This document shows, in pieces, positions 17,134 to 25,338 of a stretch of DNA of 48,408 nt (positions are counted from its first letter, which is position 1; each line of letters starts with the position of its first letter). The translations under genes and the position numbers were made by a program. The stretch lies in assembly GCA_020719385.1 (NCBI GenBank), contig DYQK01000007.1:1-48408 (forward strand), written 5' to 3'. The notes beneath the pieces were generated by a model. That model was not told where the DNA came from and ran no database searches. It saw only the letters and a program-made list of their open reading frames with translations. The DNA is from Rikenella microfusus. GTDB taxonomy: Bacteria; Bacteroidota; Bacteroidia; Bacteroidales; DYQK01.

Positions 17134-19362
17134 TTATTTCAACGTAAAACGCAACCCCGCATAAATTGTGCGACCCATTATTGGTCCCCAAATCAACGCA
17201 CTATCAAAATATTTACTAAACGGTGCCTCGGCGGCAAGAATCGGATGATGTTGAGTGTAATCAGTTAAATTTTCCGCACCGACATAAATATCGAGAACTT
17301 TTTTTATTTTTTTCGTAATCTGAGCGTGCAGAATCAAATAAACCGGCGATTCAGTTTCCATTTGATACGCAACAGGATTCGACCTCGTATCAGGAATTCG
17401 AGAAGGACCATTTAATTGAGTCGTAATATCAAATTTCCACTTCTCAAAACGCGTCGCATAAGACGCCGTAAACAAACTTTTCCAACGACTAACTAACGGT
17501 TTTGTTGTTAAAATATCATTTAAAGTCAATTTTACATCGTTATAACGAAAAGCGGCAGTCATTTCGAGTCCGCGAAGCGGTTTAACCGTTACTTCAGTTT
17601 GAAAACTATTTGAGTAAGATTTGCCATTTAGATTCGAAAAAACTGCTTTTGTCGGCGTTTCGATGTTTAAAACCACTTGATTTTGAAAATCGGTGCGATA
17701 AAAGTCAATAGTCCATACTAAATCTCGTTTATTTCCAAAATCTTGAGTAAAAGTGAGATTTGCCCCATAATTCCACGCTTCCTCTTGTTTTAACGATTCT
17801 GAGAACAGAATTTCTCTTGAAGTCGAAAGAATGCCGATATTTTCGGGAAAAACATTCGCACTTCGATAACCTTTGCCCGCTGAGGCACGAAAAATTAAAT
17901 TTTCCCGCAAATTATACTTAAAATGAAAACGAGGAGTCAGAAATGTTCCAAATTTCGAGTGAAAATCCGCTCGCAAACCAACAATGATACTCATCTCTTC
18001 GGGACAAATAAACGAATATTGCCCAAAAACGCCAGGAACTTTCTCAACGCGCGAAAAACTTGAATCATTAAAATTCTCATTATACTCATCCAACAACAAA
18101 CTTCCACCCACAGAAACCAAATGTTCAGGATTAAACGTAGAAATTTGAAAAATGGCGTTGAGATAAGCATTATTTTGCTTGCCGTCATAAGTATTTCTCC
18201 CGAAAAAAGAATTTTGCTCGTGATGCACAGCGGAAATTTGAAAACCAAGACTCGTCATTTCCCGCGAAAACGGAATTCCAATTTTCGCAAAACCCTCGTA
18301 ACGTTGATTATTGATTTCTAAACCGTACAAAGAATCGTTTTTCTCGGAATAATCCATTTGTCCACCGTTTCTGTTGTCTTTGAGAAATCGAAAACCTGCT
18401 TGAATTTCATAAATTCCTTCTTTCTCAAAAATCCATCGGTTGAAAGCGTTAAATTGTTTATTAGTCGGAACATCAATAAAACCATCTTGGTTGTGGTCAA
18501 ATTTATTGTTACTCCCCGATGCGTGCAACATTAAAACCGTTCCCGAATGTTCGCCCAATTTATAAGACGCAATTAAATTTCCCTCGCCCTTCAACTCGTC
18601 ATTTCCGTAGAGATTTATGTGCAATTTCTCTGCGTTATGTGGTTTTTTGTATTCCACATTAATTTGCCCTGTTGTTGATTCGTAACCATTTATGACAGAA
18701 GAAGTGCCTTTCGAAATCTGAATCGATTCCATCCAAGTGCCAGGAATGAACATTAGTCCATAACTCGAAGCCATCCCGCGAATGGCAGGAATATTTTCGC
18801 CAAGAATTTGCGTATAAATTCCTGCTAAACCAAGCATCTGAATCTGTTTTGCTCCCGAAACGGCATCGGAATAATTGACATCAACACCTGCATTATTCTC
18901 GAAACTTTCAGACAAATTGCAACACGCTAACTTTTGAAAACCTGCTTGAGTGATAATTTGCGTCTGAATCGGGTTTAATTGAGAAATATAACTTCCCGAA
19001 CGGTCTTGCACAACAATCTCGTCGAGAGTATTATCACTTTTCAAAACGAAATTTGCCTCAACATTTTCGTCTTCGATAAAAAGTGTGTCATTTTTAAAAC
19101 CAACAAAACTTGCAACGAGAGCAATTTTGCCCGAATGTTGTTGCGGCATTGCGATTTCGAAAATTCCTTCGCTGTTGGTTGTTGTGCCGCTGGTCGTGCC
19201 GCTCCAATAAATGGTTGCGTTGACCAAAGGTTCAAGAGAAATTTCTTTACTTTTTTGTGTTATTTCTTTGACAGAACCTTTAATTTTGTGCTGCGAGAAA
19301 CTATTTTCGCAAAACACGGTCATTATCACTGCGATAATGATAAAAAATTTTGAGATTTTCAT
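17134..19362 (-). CDS. TonB-dependent receptor of the HYC_CC_PP-linked (probably metal-related) type
   Basis: A 742-residue outer-membrane receptor. A signal peptide (MKISKFFIIIAVIMTVF...) is followed by a carboxypeptidase-regulatory-like beta domain (about 25-110), a plug with LSESFENNAGVDVNYSDAV-type sequence and GYESTTGQINVEYKKP, and a 22-strand barrel ending in RTIYAGLRFTLK. The plug wording is typical of a widespread Bacteroidota receptor family found beside HYC_CC_PP and heavy-metal genes, as here. Metal (copper or iron complex) uptake is an inference. A CC pair (KLACCNLSES) sits at the plug start. The open frame extends 25 codons upstream, but the ATG at 19362 starts a proper signal peptide. 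Confidence 0.92.
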   Translation of the reverse strand: MKISKFFIIIAVIMTVFCENSFSQHKIKGSVKEITQKSKEISLEPLVNATIYWSGTTSGTTTNSEGIFEIAMPQQHSGKIALVASFVGFKNDTLFIEDENVEANFVLKSDNTLDEIVVQDRSGSYISQLNPIQTQIITQAGFQKLACCNLSESFENNAGVDVNYSDAVSGAKQIQMLGLAGIYTQILGENIPAIRGMASSYGLMFIPGTWMESIQISKGTSSVINGYESTTGQINVEYKKPHNAEKLHINLYGNDELKGEGNLIASYKLGEHSGTVLMLHASGSNNKFDHNQDGFIDVPTNKQFNAFNRWIFEKEGIYEIQAGFRFLKDNRNGGQMDYSEKNDSLYGLEINNQRYEGFAKIGIPFSREMTSLGFQISAVHHEQNSFFGRNTYDGKQNNAYLNAIFQISTFNPEHLVSVGGSLLLDEYNENFNDSSFSRVEKVPGVFGQYSFICPEEMSIIVGLRADFHSKFGTFLTPRFHFKYNLRENLIFRASAGKGYRSANVFPENIGILSTSREILFSESLKQEEAWNYGANLTFTQDFGNKRDLVWTIDFYRTDFQNQVVLNIETPTKAVFSNLNGKSYSNSFQTEVTVKPLRGLEMTAAFRYNDVKLTLNDILTTKPLVSRWKSLFTASYATRFEKWKFDITTQLNGPSRIPDTRSNPVAYQMETESPVYLILHAQITKKIKKVLDIYVGAENLTDYTQHHPILAAEAPFSKYFDSALIWGPIMGRTIYAGLRFTLK

Positions 19363-19461
19363 TGTGAAAAAATGTTTTGAAATTGTTTTTTTGAAAAAAA
19401 ATGAGTTTAACTTGCCCAATTTTTCGAAATCGGACAAAGTTTTTTTAACAAAAAAGTTTTT

Positions 19462-19917
19462 TCACAAACGAAAATTCTGAATCAAAGAGAAAAGTGAGTT
19501 ATTTGAGATTTTTAAAGGCGGAGAATCGAAAAATTTTTGAGAAATAATCAACTTTTCGAATATTAAACTGAAATTATTTAGGAGAAAAAATATTTTTACA
19601 AAGAAAATTTTCGAAAAATTTGATTTTTCAATATTAAACGAAGGAATTTTAAAAAAAATAGAAGTATTTTGACAGCAAGAATCGTTTTTTTCTTGAGAAA
19701 TATTATTCTCGCAGCAATTTGTCTCGCAACAATGTTGTTGAAAATGATTTTTACAAATTTCTATTTCGTTGCAATTTGGAATATTGTCGTATGAAAACAA
19801 AATTTCATCGGAATGAGAAGTTTTGCAATAATGTTGAATAGCGAAAAAGCCATTTGTGGCAAGCAAAAATGTTGCCGCCCAAATCAAAATTACGATATTT
19901 CTCACGTTATGAATCAT
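19462..19917 (-). CDS. HYC_CC_PP family cysteine-rich exported protein
   Basis: A 151-residue protein with an N-terminal signal or anchor helix (about 7-26). Three marks that name the HYC_CC_PP family follow: HYC (29-31), repeated CC pairs (63-64, 68-69, 81-82) and PP (133-134). The dense His/Cys content (QQHCCETNCCEN) suggests thiol-based metal binding in the periplasm. In Bacteroidota such genes lie directly upstream of this type of TonB receptor, and here the receptor starts 99 bases downstream on the same strand. Copper handling is a plausible but unproven role. It begins 16 bases after hepT. Confidence 0.8.
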   Translation of the reverse strand: MIHNVRNIVILIWAATFLLATNGFFAIQHYCKTSHSDEILFSYDNIPNCNEIEICKNHFQQHCCETNCCENNISQEKNDSCCQNTSIFFKIPSFNIEKSNFSKIFFVKIFFLLNNFSLIFEKLIISQKFFDSPPLKISNNSLFSLIQNFRL

Positions 19918-19933
19918 AAGAAAAGTTAAAATT

Positions 19934-20269
19934 CTATAAAAATTTTAAAATATTTTGTTTTAAATTTTCCAATTTTGCTTCTTTTGCATACCAAACGGTT
20001 TCAATATTTATATTAAAGTAATCGTGTACCAAAATGTGTCGAAAAGCAATAATTTTATTCCATTCAATTTGCGAATTTTGTTCTCTAAAATCTTTCGTTA
20101 AATGACAAGCCGCTTCTCCAATAATTTGAAAATTGCGAATTACTGCGTGCTGAATTAATTTTTGACTCGAAAATTTTTCAAAATCAATATTTTGTGTAAA
20201 TTCAAAAATATTTTCAATTGCTTCTAAGATGTGTTGCAATCTTTCTTTATCTCGAAGTTTCTCTCTCAT
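19934..20269 (-). CDS. hepT: HepT-like toxin (DUF86, HEPN superfamily)
   Basis: A 111-residue all-helical HEPN protein. The active-site motif RX4HXY is intact as RHILVHDY (Arg77, His82, Tyr84), preceded by VIRNFQIIGEAA, which is typical of HepT. In studied MNT/HepT modules HepT is an RNA-cleaving toxin held in check by the MNT nucleotidyltransferase, which adds AMP to the tyrosine of this motif. Its start lies 23 bases inside the end of the upstream MNT gene, so the two are translationally coupled. The pair looks complete. Confidence 0.9.
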   Translation of the reverse strand: MREKLRDKERLQHILEAIENIFEFTQNIDFEKFSSQKLIQHAVIRNFQIIGEAACHLTKDFREQNSQIEWNKIIAFRHILVHDYFNINIETVWYAKEAKLENLKQNILKFL

Positions 20270-20843
20270 AAATTAAAATTTTTTCCTTTTCGACATTATT
20301 TTTTGCAAAACTTTTAATAAAACCATCTTCGACCCAATCGATTTTTCTGCCTGTAAGTGCTTGTAAATCCGAGATATAACCTCCAACGTCAAATAAATCA
20401 ATTTTTACATTTTTTTGATATTCGACTAAAATGTCTATGTCACTGTTTTTTCCCCATTCATTTCGAGCCAATGAACCAAATATCCAAACTTTTTCGACAG
20501 GAATTTTTTTTACATAATTTTTTATTTGATTAATAATTATTTCTTTATTTTGAGAAAATTTAGAATTTTTAACAAATTTTTTAGTTTGTTTAAGAATTTT
20601 TATTGCTAAAGGTTCTTTTTCTAATTCGCGAAAAAATTTTTCTGCGAAATAAATTGTTTTTAATTCCGAGAAATTGAAATTCATAACTTTTGCGAATAAT
20701 TCAACTTCGTTTAATGAAGGAAAAAACTCTCCTCTTTCGATTTTTTCTAATCGATTTTTGTCTATTCCGCAAGAGATAAATTTTTCAAAAGTTAAATTTC
20801 TTGCAAAACGTATCTTTTTTATTTTACTTCCTAAATTTTTCAT
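20247..20843 (-). CDS. XRE helix-turn-helix - MNT nucleotidyltransferase fusion (antitoxin)
   Basis: A 198-residue fusion. Residues 4-65 form an XRE-type helix-turn-helix (LGSKIKKIRFARNLTFEKF ... IERGEFFPSLNEVELFAKVMN). Residues 90-195 form a minimal nucleotidyltransferase with GS at 123-124 (IFGSLARNEW), the metal Asp pair 135/137 (DIDI) and a third acid Asp169 (KIDWVED). Studied MNT antitoxins AMPylate HepT; the fused DNA-binding domain would add autoregulation of the operon, which is an inference. It overlaps hepT by 23 bases and begins 17 bases after the 3' end of RNase P RNA on the same strand, with no terminator between them. Confidence 0.9.
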   Translation of the reverse strand: MKNLGSKIKKIRFARNLTFEKFISCGIDKNRLEKIERGEFFPSLNEVELFAKVMNFNFSELKTIYFAEKFFRELEKEPLAIKILKQTKKFVKNSKFSQNKEIIINQIKNYVKKIPVEKVWIFGSLARNEWGKNSDIDILVEYQKNVKIDLFDVGGYISDLQALTGRKIDWVEDGFIKSFAKNNVEKEKILIYERETSR

Positions 20844-20860
20844 AATATTTCTCTAAAATA

Positions 20861-21236
20861 AATAGCAGTAGACCTATAAGCCGGGTTTTGTTCCTTAATT
20901 TTTGAAAATAAGGTTTCTATCATTTATCCAGCAACACAGTTGCCTGTGCCGTCTAACGACCTACCCCCCAACATTGAACGAGCAGCCCTTTACGTTGGTA
21001 TATTTGGTCTTTCAACTCGTAGAGAAGTACAACTATCAAAATCACTTCTGACATTGGTGAGCTCTTACCTCGCCTTTTCACCCTTACTCAAAAAACTCCT
21101 GAGCGGTAATTTTCTGTTACTACTCATATTCTTGCGAATATCTTTGCGTTACAAAGTACGATGCTCTGCGTTGCCCGGACTTTCCTCTCGAAATTTTTTT
21201 TGAAATTTCCAGCGATAGAACAGTCTGCTGCTATTT
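20861..21236 (-). ncRNA. rnpB: RNase P RNA, bacterial class A
   Basis: The minus-strand RNA carries the universal RNase P blocks. These are a 5' region with GAGGAAAGTCCGGGC followed by AACGCAGAGCATCGTA, an ACAGAAA element further on, and a 3' end with AAACCCGGCTTATAGGTC. The ends pair as helix P1 (AATAGCAG with CTGCTATT). A perfect -7 box (21242-21249) sits just upstream of the 5' end. The RNA matures tRNA 5' ends. Ends are estimated from P1 and may be off by a few bases. Confidence 0.95.
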
Positions 21237-21241
21237 TGGCA

Positions 21242-21249
21242 CAAAGATA
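21242..21249 (-). promoter_or_regulatory. -7 promoter box for rnpB
   Basis: The minus strand reads TATCTTTG and ends about 5 bases before the predicted 5' end of RNase P RNA, the expected spacing for the transcription start. Confidence 0.75.
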
Positions 21250-21295
21250 CAAAGATTTTTTTATTTTGATATAATTTTTTTGAAAAAAATGTTTA

Positions 21296-22222
21296 TTAAT
21301 CGAAATTAATCTTTTCTTTAACTATATAAATCGGTCTTTGACGCACTTCGTCATAAATTTTTCCGATATATTCACCAATTATCCAAATTAAAATGAACAA
21401 AAAACCGAGAAACACAAAAATAATTACAATTAACCATTTATGAAGGTGATAATATGCACCTGTCGAGAGAAAATCAACAAGTTGATAAGTAAAAAGTCCT
21501 GTTCCGAGAATAATACTAAAAATTCCCAAGATTAACCCAAAACGAAGCGGCAAAGTAGAAAAGTTTAACATTCCACTCATTGCCAAATTAAACAATTTTC
21601 CGAAGGAATAACCAGATTCACCTTCTGCTCTGTCGGGGCGAAAGTAGTCAACAAAGTCGTGTTTAAAACCTGTCCATGCAACCATTCCTCTCAAATATCG
21701 AAAATGTTCGGGCATTTGGTTCAACTCCAGCAAAACGCACTCGTCAATTAAGCGAAAATCACCGACATTTCGCGGAATATTGACGCTCGCAAATTTTCCC
21801 ATCAGAAAATAAAACAATTTCGAAAGAATTTTTTTTAAAAAATTATCTTTGCGATAATTTAACCTTCTTGCGTACACAATTTCGTTGCCTTTTTGCCATT
21901 TCTCTATCATTTTCTCAATAATTTCAGGTGGGTCTTGCAAATCGCAGTCCAACGAAATAATTGCGTTTCCTTTTGCGTTATGTAAACCTGCGGTCAAGGC
22001 AATTTGATGCCCAAAATTCCGCGACAAACCTATATATTTAACTCGTTTGTCTTGCGAGGTTAAATTTTTTAACACATTTGCCGTATTATCGCGGCTTCCA
22101 TCGTTGATAAAAATCAATTCCCAATCTCCTTCGATATTTTTCATTAAATTAATAATTTTTTCGTACAACGAAGGAATATTTTTCTCTTCATTAAAAGCAG
22201 GAACAACAAAAGAAAATTTCAT
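21296..22222 (-). CDS. GT2 family glycosyltransferase (polyprenyl-phosphate sugar transferase, DPM1/GtrB-like)
   Basis: A 308-residue membrane glycosyltransferase. The GT-A domain (1-225) starts VVPAFNEEKNIPSLYEK and has the metal and nucleotide motif SLDCDLQDPPE, FINDGSRDNT and the acceptor-site region DFRLIDECVL. Two C-terminal transmembrane helices (about 232-253 and 266-288) and a tail with GKIYDEVRQRPIYIVKE are typical of enzymes that load a sugar onto undecaprenyl or dolichyl phosphate for envelope decoration. The sugar is unknown. It lies 18 bases downstream of nrnA on the same strand, so it is probably in the same operon. Confidence 0.93.
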   Translation of the reverse strand: MKFSFVVPAFNEEKNIPSLYEKIINLMKNIEGDWELIFINDGSRDNTANVLKNLTSQDKRVKYIGLSRNFGHQIALTAGLHNAKGNAIISLDCDLQDPPEIIEKMIEKWQKGNEIVYARRLNYRKDNFLKKILSKLFYFLMGKFASVNIPRNVGDFRLIDECVLLELNQMPEHFRYLRGMVAWTGFKHDFVDYFRPDRAEGESGYSFGKLFNLAMSGMLNFSTLPLRFGLILGIFSIILGTGLFTYQLVDFLSTGAYYHLHKWLIVIIFVFLGFLFILIWIIGEYIGKIYDEVRQRPIYIVKEKINFD

Positions 22223-22240
22223 AAATTTTGTGAAAAAAAG

Positions 22241-23263
22241 TTAAATTTTTTGTATTAACTGCGGAGCAAGTTGTTTAAAACGTTCAATAGCGTTTTCCAA
22301 ATTTCCAAAATATTTTCCGCCTGCCGCACTTGGATGACCGCCGCCATTAAAATATTGATGAGCAAAAACATTCACATCAACATTGCCTCTTGAGCGAAAA
22401 GAAATTTTTATAAAATCTTTTTTCTCGGTAAAAAATGCAGACAAAATAATTCCTTTGATAGTTAAAGGGTAATTTACAAAACCTTCAGTGTCTCCGATAT
22501 TATAATTATATTTTTCTAACTCTTTGATAGTCAATGAGATATAACCATAATGAAATTCTTTGTCAAGAATCATTTTTTCATTTAACGCAAAACCCAATAA
22601 ACGAAGTCTGTTTTCAGAAAAATTTTCGTAAATACTTTCGTAAATCAAATTTTTCTCGACGCCGTAGGAAAGCAAGATTCCTGCTATTTGCAAAGTTTCT
22701 GCCGTTGTTGTTGCGGTTGTAAAAGAAATAGAATCGGTTAGAATGCCCGTAAACAAAGCAGTTGCAACGTTTTTGTCAATAAATTTTTGTTCCGAAAACA
22801 TTCTAAAAAAATCGAAAATAATTTGTGCTGTTGCACAAACTTCAGGTTTACAAAGCACAAAATCAAACAAATTTTCAGGAAAATAACATTCGTGATGGTC
22901 AATTAAAATTTTAATTCCTTTTGGTTGCGAGATAACATCGCCAATCTCGCCCATTCGAGAAATAGCGTTGTGGTCGATGACAAAAATAATTTCTGCTTCG
23001 AAAATTTTTTGTCTACAAATTTCTTTGTTTTGTGAGAAGATGATTAATTTTTCAAAATTTGGAATACATCGCAGAAATTCAGGAGGAAAATCGGGAGTCA
23101 TTACATCAACTTTATGTCCTTGATTTTCAAGCCATTGATACAATCCAAACCCCGAACCAAGCGTGTCTCCGTCAGGATTTTTATGACAAAGAACGACTAC
23201 TTTTTTCGAAATAGAAAACAAATTTCGAACTTCATTAATATTTTCAAAAGTTATATTTTTCAT
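22241..23263 (-). CDS. nrnA: DHH/DHHA1 phosphoesterase NrnA (oligoribonuclease / pAp phosphatase)
   Basis: A 340-residue manganese-dependent enzyme that degrades short RNA (including pApA, the c-di-AMP breakdown product) and pAp. The DHH domain shows CHKNPDGDTLGSG, VIDHNA and the name-giving LIDHHE. The DHHA1 domain ends with the substrate-binding GGGHPSAAGG. Length and order are normal. It would complement the c-di-AMP synthase encoded at 13682-14539, a link by function and not by operon. It has its own -7 box at 23281-23288, divergent from ferritin. Confidence 0.94.
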   Translation of the reverse strand: MKNITFENINEVRNLFSISKKVVVLCHKNPDGDTLGSGFGLYQWLENQGHKVDVMTPDFPPEFLRCIPNFEKLIIFSQNKEICRQKIFEAEIIFVIDHNAISRMGEIGDVISQPKGIKILIDHHECYFPENLFDFVLCKPEVCATAQIIFDFFRMFSEQKFIDKNVATALFTGILTDSISFTTATTTAETLQIAGILLSYGVEKNLIYESIYENFSENRLRLLGFALNEKMILDKEFHYGYISLTIKELEKYNYNIGDTEGFVNYPLTIKGIILSAFFTEKKDFIKISFRSRGNVDVNVFAHQYFNGGGHPSAAGGKYFGNLENAIERFKQLAPQLIQKI

Positions 23264-23280
23264 TATTTCTCATTTTTTTG

Positions 23281-23288
23281 CAAAGATA
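23281..23288 (-). promoter_or_regulatory. -7 promoter box for nrnA - glycosyltransferase
   Basis: The minus strand reads TATCTTTG, 18 bases upstream of the nrnA ATG at 23263. Confidence 0.65.
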
Positions 23289-23319
23289 AAAAAACTTTTC
23301 TGAATTGAAAAAAAAATTT

Positions 23320-23327
23320 TATCTTTG
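23320..23327 (+). promoter_or_regulatory. -7 promoter box for ferritin
   Basis: TATCTTTG, 29 bases upstream of the ferritin ATG. The divergent nrnA -7 box is 31 bases away, so the two promoters share this short region. Confidence 0.7.
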
Positions 23328-23356
23328 CTGCAATTATTTTTCCTAAATAAAAATTT

Positions 23357-23863
23357 ATGTTCCAAAAAAATGTAGAGACGATTTTGAATCGTCAGGTGGA
23401 GCGGGAAATGTTTTCCTCGAATTTGTATTTGTCGATGGCATCTTGGTCGGAGCAAAATGGTTTCGATGGAATTTCGAAATGGCTGTACGCACAAGCGGAT
23501 GAGGAACGTTTGCATTTGTTAAAAATTGTTGGTTATATCAACGAAAGAGGCGGAAAAGCAATTATTCCTGCGGTTGAAGCACCTGCTGTTGAGTTTGAAA
23601 ATCCGAAAATGATGTTTGCAAAAGTCCTGACTCACGAGGAATTTATCTCAAATTCGATAAATGAAATTGTGGCGGTTTGTTTTGTGGAAAAAGATTTTAC
23701 AACTTATCAATGGATTCAATGGTTTGTGAGTGAACAAATTCAGGAGGAAAAATCGGTGCGAACCATTCTTGACAAGTTAAATTTGATTGGCGAGAATAAT
23801 TTGTACGTTTTTGACAGAGATATTTTTGCCCTTCGCACAGCTGCCGAGACAGCGACAGCGTAA
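23357..23863 (+). CDS. Non-haem ferritin
   Basis: A 168-residue iron-storage protein forming 24-subunit cages. The four-helix pattern is clear: LNRQVEREMFSSNLYLSMASW (helix A with the ferroxidase Glu), LYAQADEERLHLLKIVGYINERGG (Glu/His ligands), and QWIQWFVSEQIQEE (helix D). These match the bacterial ferritin (FtnA) ferroxidase centre. The C-terminus (AAETATA) is short. It is monocistronic, with a promoter upstream and a terminator downstream. No Fur-type operator is recognisable. Confidence 0.95.
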   Translation: MFQKNVETILNRQVEREMFSSNLYLSMASWSEQNGFDGISKWLYAQADEERLHLLKIVGYINERGGKAIIPAVEAPAVEFENPKMMFAKVLTHEEFISNSINEIVAVCFVEKDFTTYQWIQWFVSEQIQEEKSVRTILDKLNLIGENNLYVFDRDIFALRTAAETATA

Positions 23864-23881
23864 TTTTTTGTTAAAATTTAA

Positions 23882-23927
23882 AAAATTCTTGCAAGTTTTT
23901 AGAAAAAATTTGCAAGAATTTTCTTTT
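23882..23927 (+). terminator. Terminator after ferritin
   Basis: AAAATTCTTGCAA pairs with TTGCAAGAATTTT, extended by a T/A-paired stretch, and a T run follows (23923-23927). It sits 19 bases after the stop. Confidence 0.8.
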
Positions 23928-24028
23928 TCGCAAAAAGTTGTTATTTGACTTTCAACAAAAGTAACTGAAAATAATCAAATTAGAGAGATAAAAAAGTGCA
24001 AAATAATCTCTTAACGAAAAATTTTTCT

Positions 24029-24036
24029 TATCTTTG
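24029..24036 (+). promoter_or_regulatory. -7 promoter box for uppS
   Basis: TATCTTTG, 18 bases before the ATG at 24055. It overlaps the upstream extension of the open frame, supporting the ATG at 24055. Confidence 0.7.
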
Positions 24037-24054
24037 CGGCAAATAAAATTTTTT

Positions 24055-24786
24055 ATGTCGTACAGAGAAAAATTACTTGCCGACAACATTCCGCAGCACG
24101 TTGCTGTTATTATGGATGGAAATGGGCGATGGGCAAAGATTCGGGGCAACAGTCGCATCTTCGGACACAAAAACGCAATAGCCGCAGTCAATGACACCGT
24201 CGAAGCCGCCGCAGAATTAAATATCAAATATCTCACGCTCTTCGCTTTTTCCACAGAAAATTGGAAAAGACCTAAACTCGAAGTCGAAGCACTTATGGCT
24301 TTGCTAATCAACACTTTAAACAACGAATTAAAAAAATTGTTAGACAACAACATTCGTTTAATAGTCATCGGAGACAGAAATGCGTTGCCCAAAAACGTAA
24401 ACACAGAACTCGATAAAACCATCAAAAGAACAGAAAATCACACAGGACTAACATTGATAATTGCCCTGAGTTACAGCGGAAAATGGGACATTTTGCAAGC
24501 CGTAAAACGTATTTCTCTCGAAATAAAAGACAAAAATCTCGACATCTCACAAATTGACGATAAATTTTTCGCAAATTTTCTAAGTACAGCCAACATTCCC
24601 GACCCCGAATTATTGATTCGCACAAGTGCCGAACTCCGAATCAGCAACTTCTTCCTGTGGCAACTCGCATACACCGAATTGTTTTTCCCAAAAAAATTGT
24701 GGCCCGATTTTCGAAAAGAAGATTTTTTCGAAGCAATTTTTGAATTTCAACAACGAAACAGACGATTCGGGCAAGTTTCTGAATAA
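24055..24786 (+). CDS. uppS: Undecaprenyl diphosphate synthase (cis-prenyltransferase)
   Basis: A 243-residue enzyme adding eight isoprene units to farnesyl diphosphate to make the lipid carrier for peptidoglycan and glycans. It keeps the catalytic VIMDGNGRWAK, the FAFSTENWKRP substrate region and the C-terminal RRFG. Two conserved sites are altered: the usual RTSGE is RTSAE (LLIRTSAELRISNFFLW), and the usual GGR of the NYGGR motif reads SGK (SYSGKWDI). These are mild changes and the enzyme is probably active. The start at 24055 is set by the promoter box. Confidence 0.95.
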   Translation: MSYREKLLADNIPQHVAVIMDGNGRWAKIRGNSRIFGHKNAIAAVNDTVEAAAELNIKYLTLFAFSTENWKRPKLEVEALMALLINTLNNELKKLLDNNIRLIVIGDRNALPKNVNTELDKTIKRTENHTGLTLIIALSYSGKWDILQAVKRISLEIKDKNLDISQIDDKFFANFLSTANIPDPELLIRTSAELRISNFFLWQLAYTELFFPKKLWPDFRKEDFFEAIFEFQQRNRRFGQVSE

Positions 24787-24824
24787 TTTTTTGCGAAATA
24801 ATTTTTTTATTTCAAAAAAAGAAT

Positions 24825-24832
24825 TAAATTTG
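24825..24832 (+). promoter_or_regulatory. -7 promoter box for the guanine deaminase gene
   Basis: TAAATTTG followed by CCC, 29 bases before the ATG at 24862. Confidence 0.6.
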
Positions 24833-24861
24833 CCCTAAACTCTTTAAACAATTTTTATATT

Positions 24862-25335
24862 ATGTCAAATTTTCAAGAACAATTTATGCGTCGCGCCATT
24901 GAACTCTCGATGGAAAGTGTTAAAACAGGCGGCGGTCCTTTTGGGGCTGTTATTGTGAAAAACGAAATTATCATTGCCCAAGGTTGGAATCACGTAACAC
25001 AGTGGAACGACCCAACGGCTCACGCCGAGGTTACCGCCATTCGAGAGGCTTGCAAAACTCTCAACACTTTTGATTTGTCGGAATGTGAAATTTATACCTC
25101 TTGCGAACCTTGTCCGATGTGTTTTGGGGCAATTTATTGGGCAAGAATCTCAAAAATGTACTTTGCAAACACGCGTTATGACGCCGCAAACATCAATTTT
25201 GACGATTCTTTTATTTATGATGAGATAATTTTGCCTTTCGAAAAACGAAAAATCCCTACGTTTCAGATACTTCGCAACGAAGCAATTGAAACTTTTAAAC
25301 TTTGGTCGAAAAAAGATGACAAAATCCCCTATTAA
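24862..25335 (+). CDS. guaD: Guanine deaminase (cytidine-deaminase fold)
   Basis: A 157-residue zinc enzyme that deaminates guanine to xanthine. The zinc and catalytic motifs are HAEVTAIREAC (His and Glu) and CEPCPMCFGAIYWAR (two Cys). The later sequence (FDDSFIYDEI, then a C-terminal basic end) matches B. subtilis-type GuaD and not tRNA adenosine deaminase TadA, although the families are related. The protein is cytoplasmic. It ends 3 bases before the outer-membrane protein gene and probably shares a transcript with it. Confidence 0.88.
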   Translation: MSNFQEQFMRRAIELSMESVKTGGGPFGAVIVKNEIIIAQGWNHVTQWNDPTAHAEVTAIREACKTLNTFDLSECEIYTSCEPCPMCFGAIYWARISKMYFANTRYDAANINFDDSFIYDEIILPFEKRKIPTFQILRNEAIETFKLWSKKDDKIPY

Positions 25336-25338
25336 TTT

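Noticed and set aside
20940-21203. An 87-codon plus-strand ORF
   Set aside because: It lies antisense inside RNase P RNA and follows the conserved RNA sequence; not a protein gene.
24862-25335. tRNA adenosine deaminase TadA
   Set aside because: The FDDSFIYDEI segment and overall pattern match guanine deaminase, and the TadA C-terminal pattern is absent.
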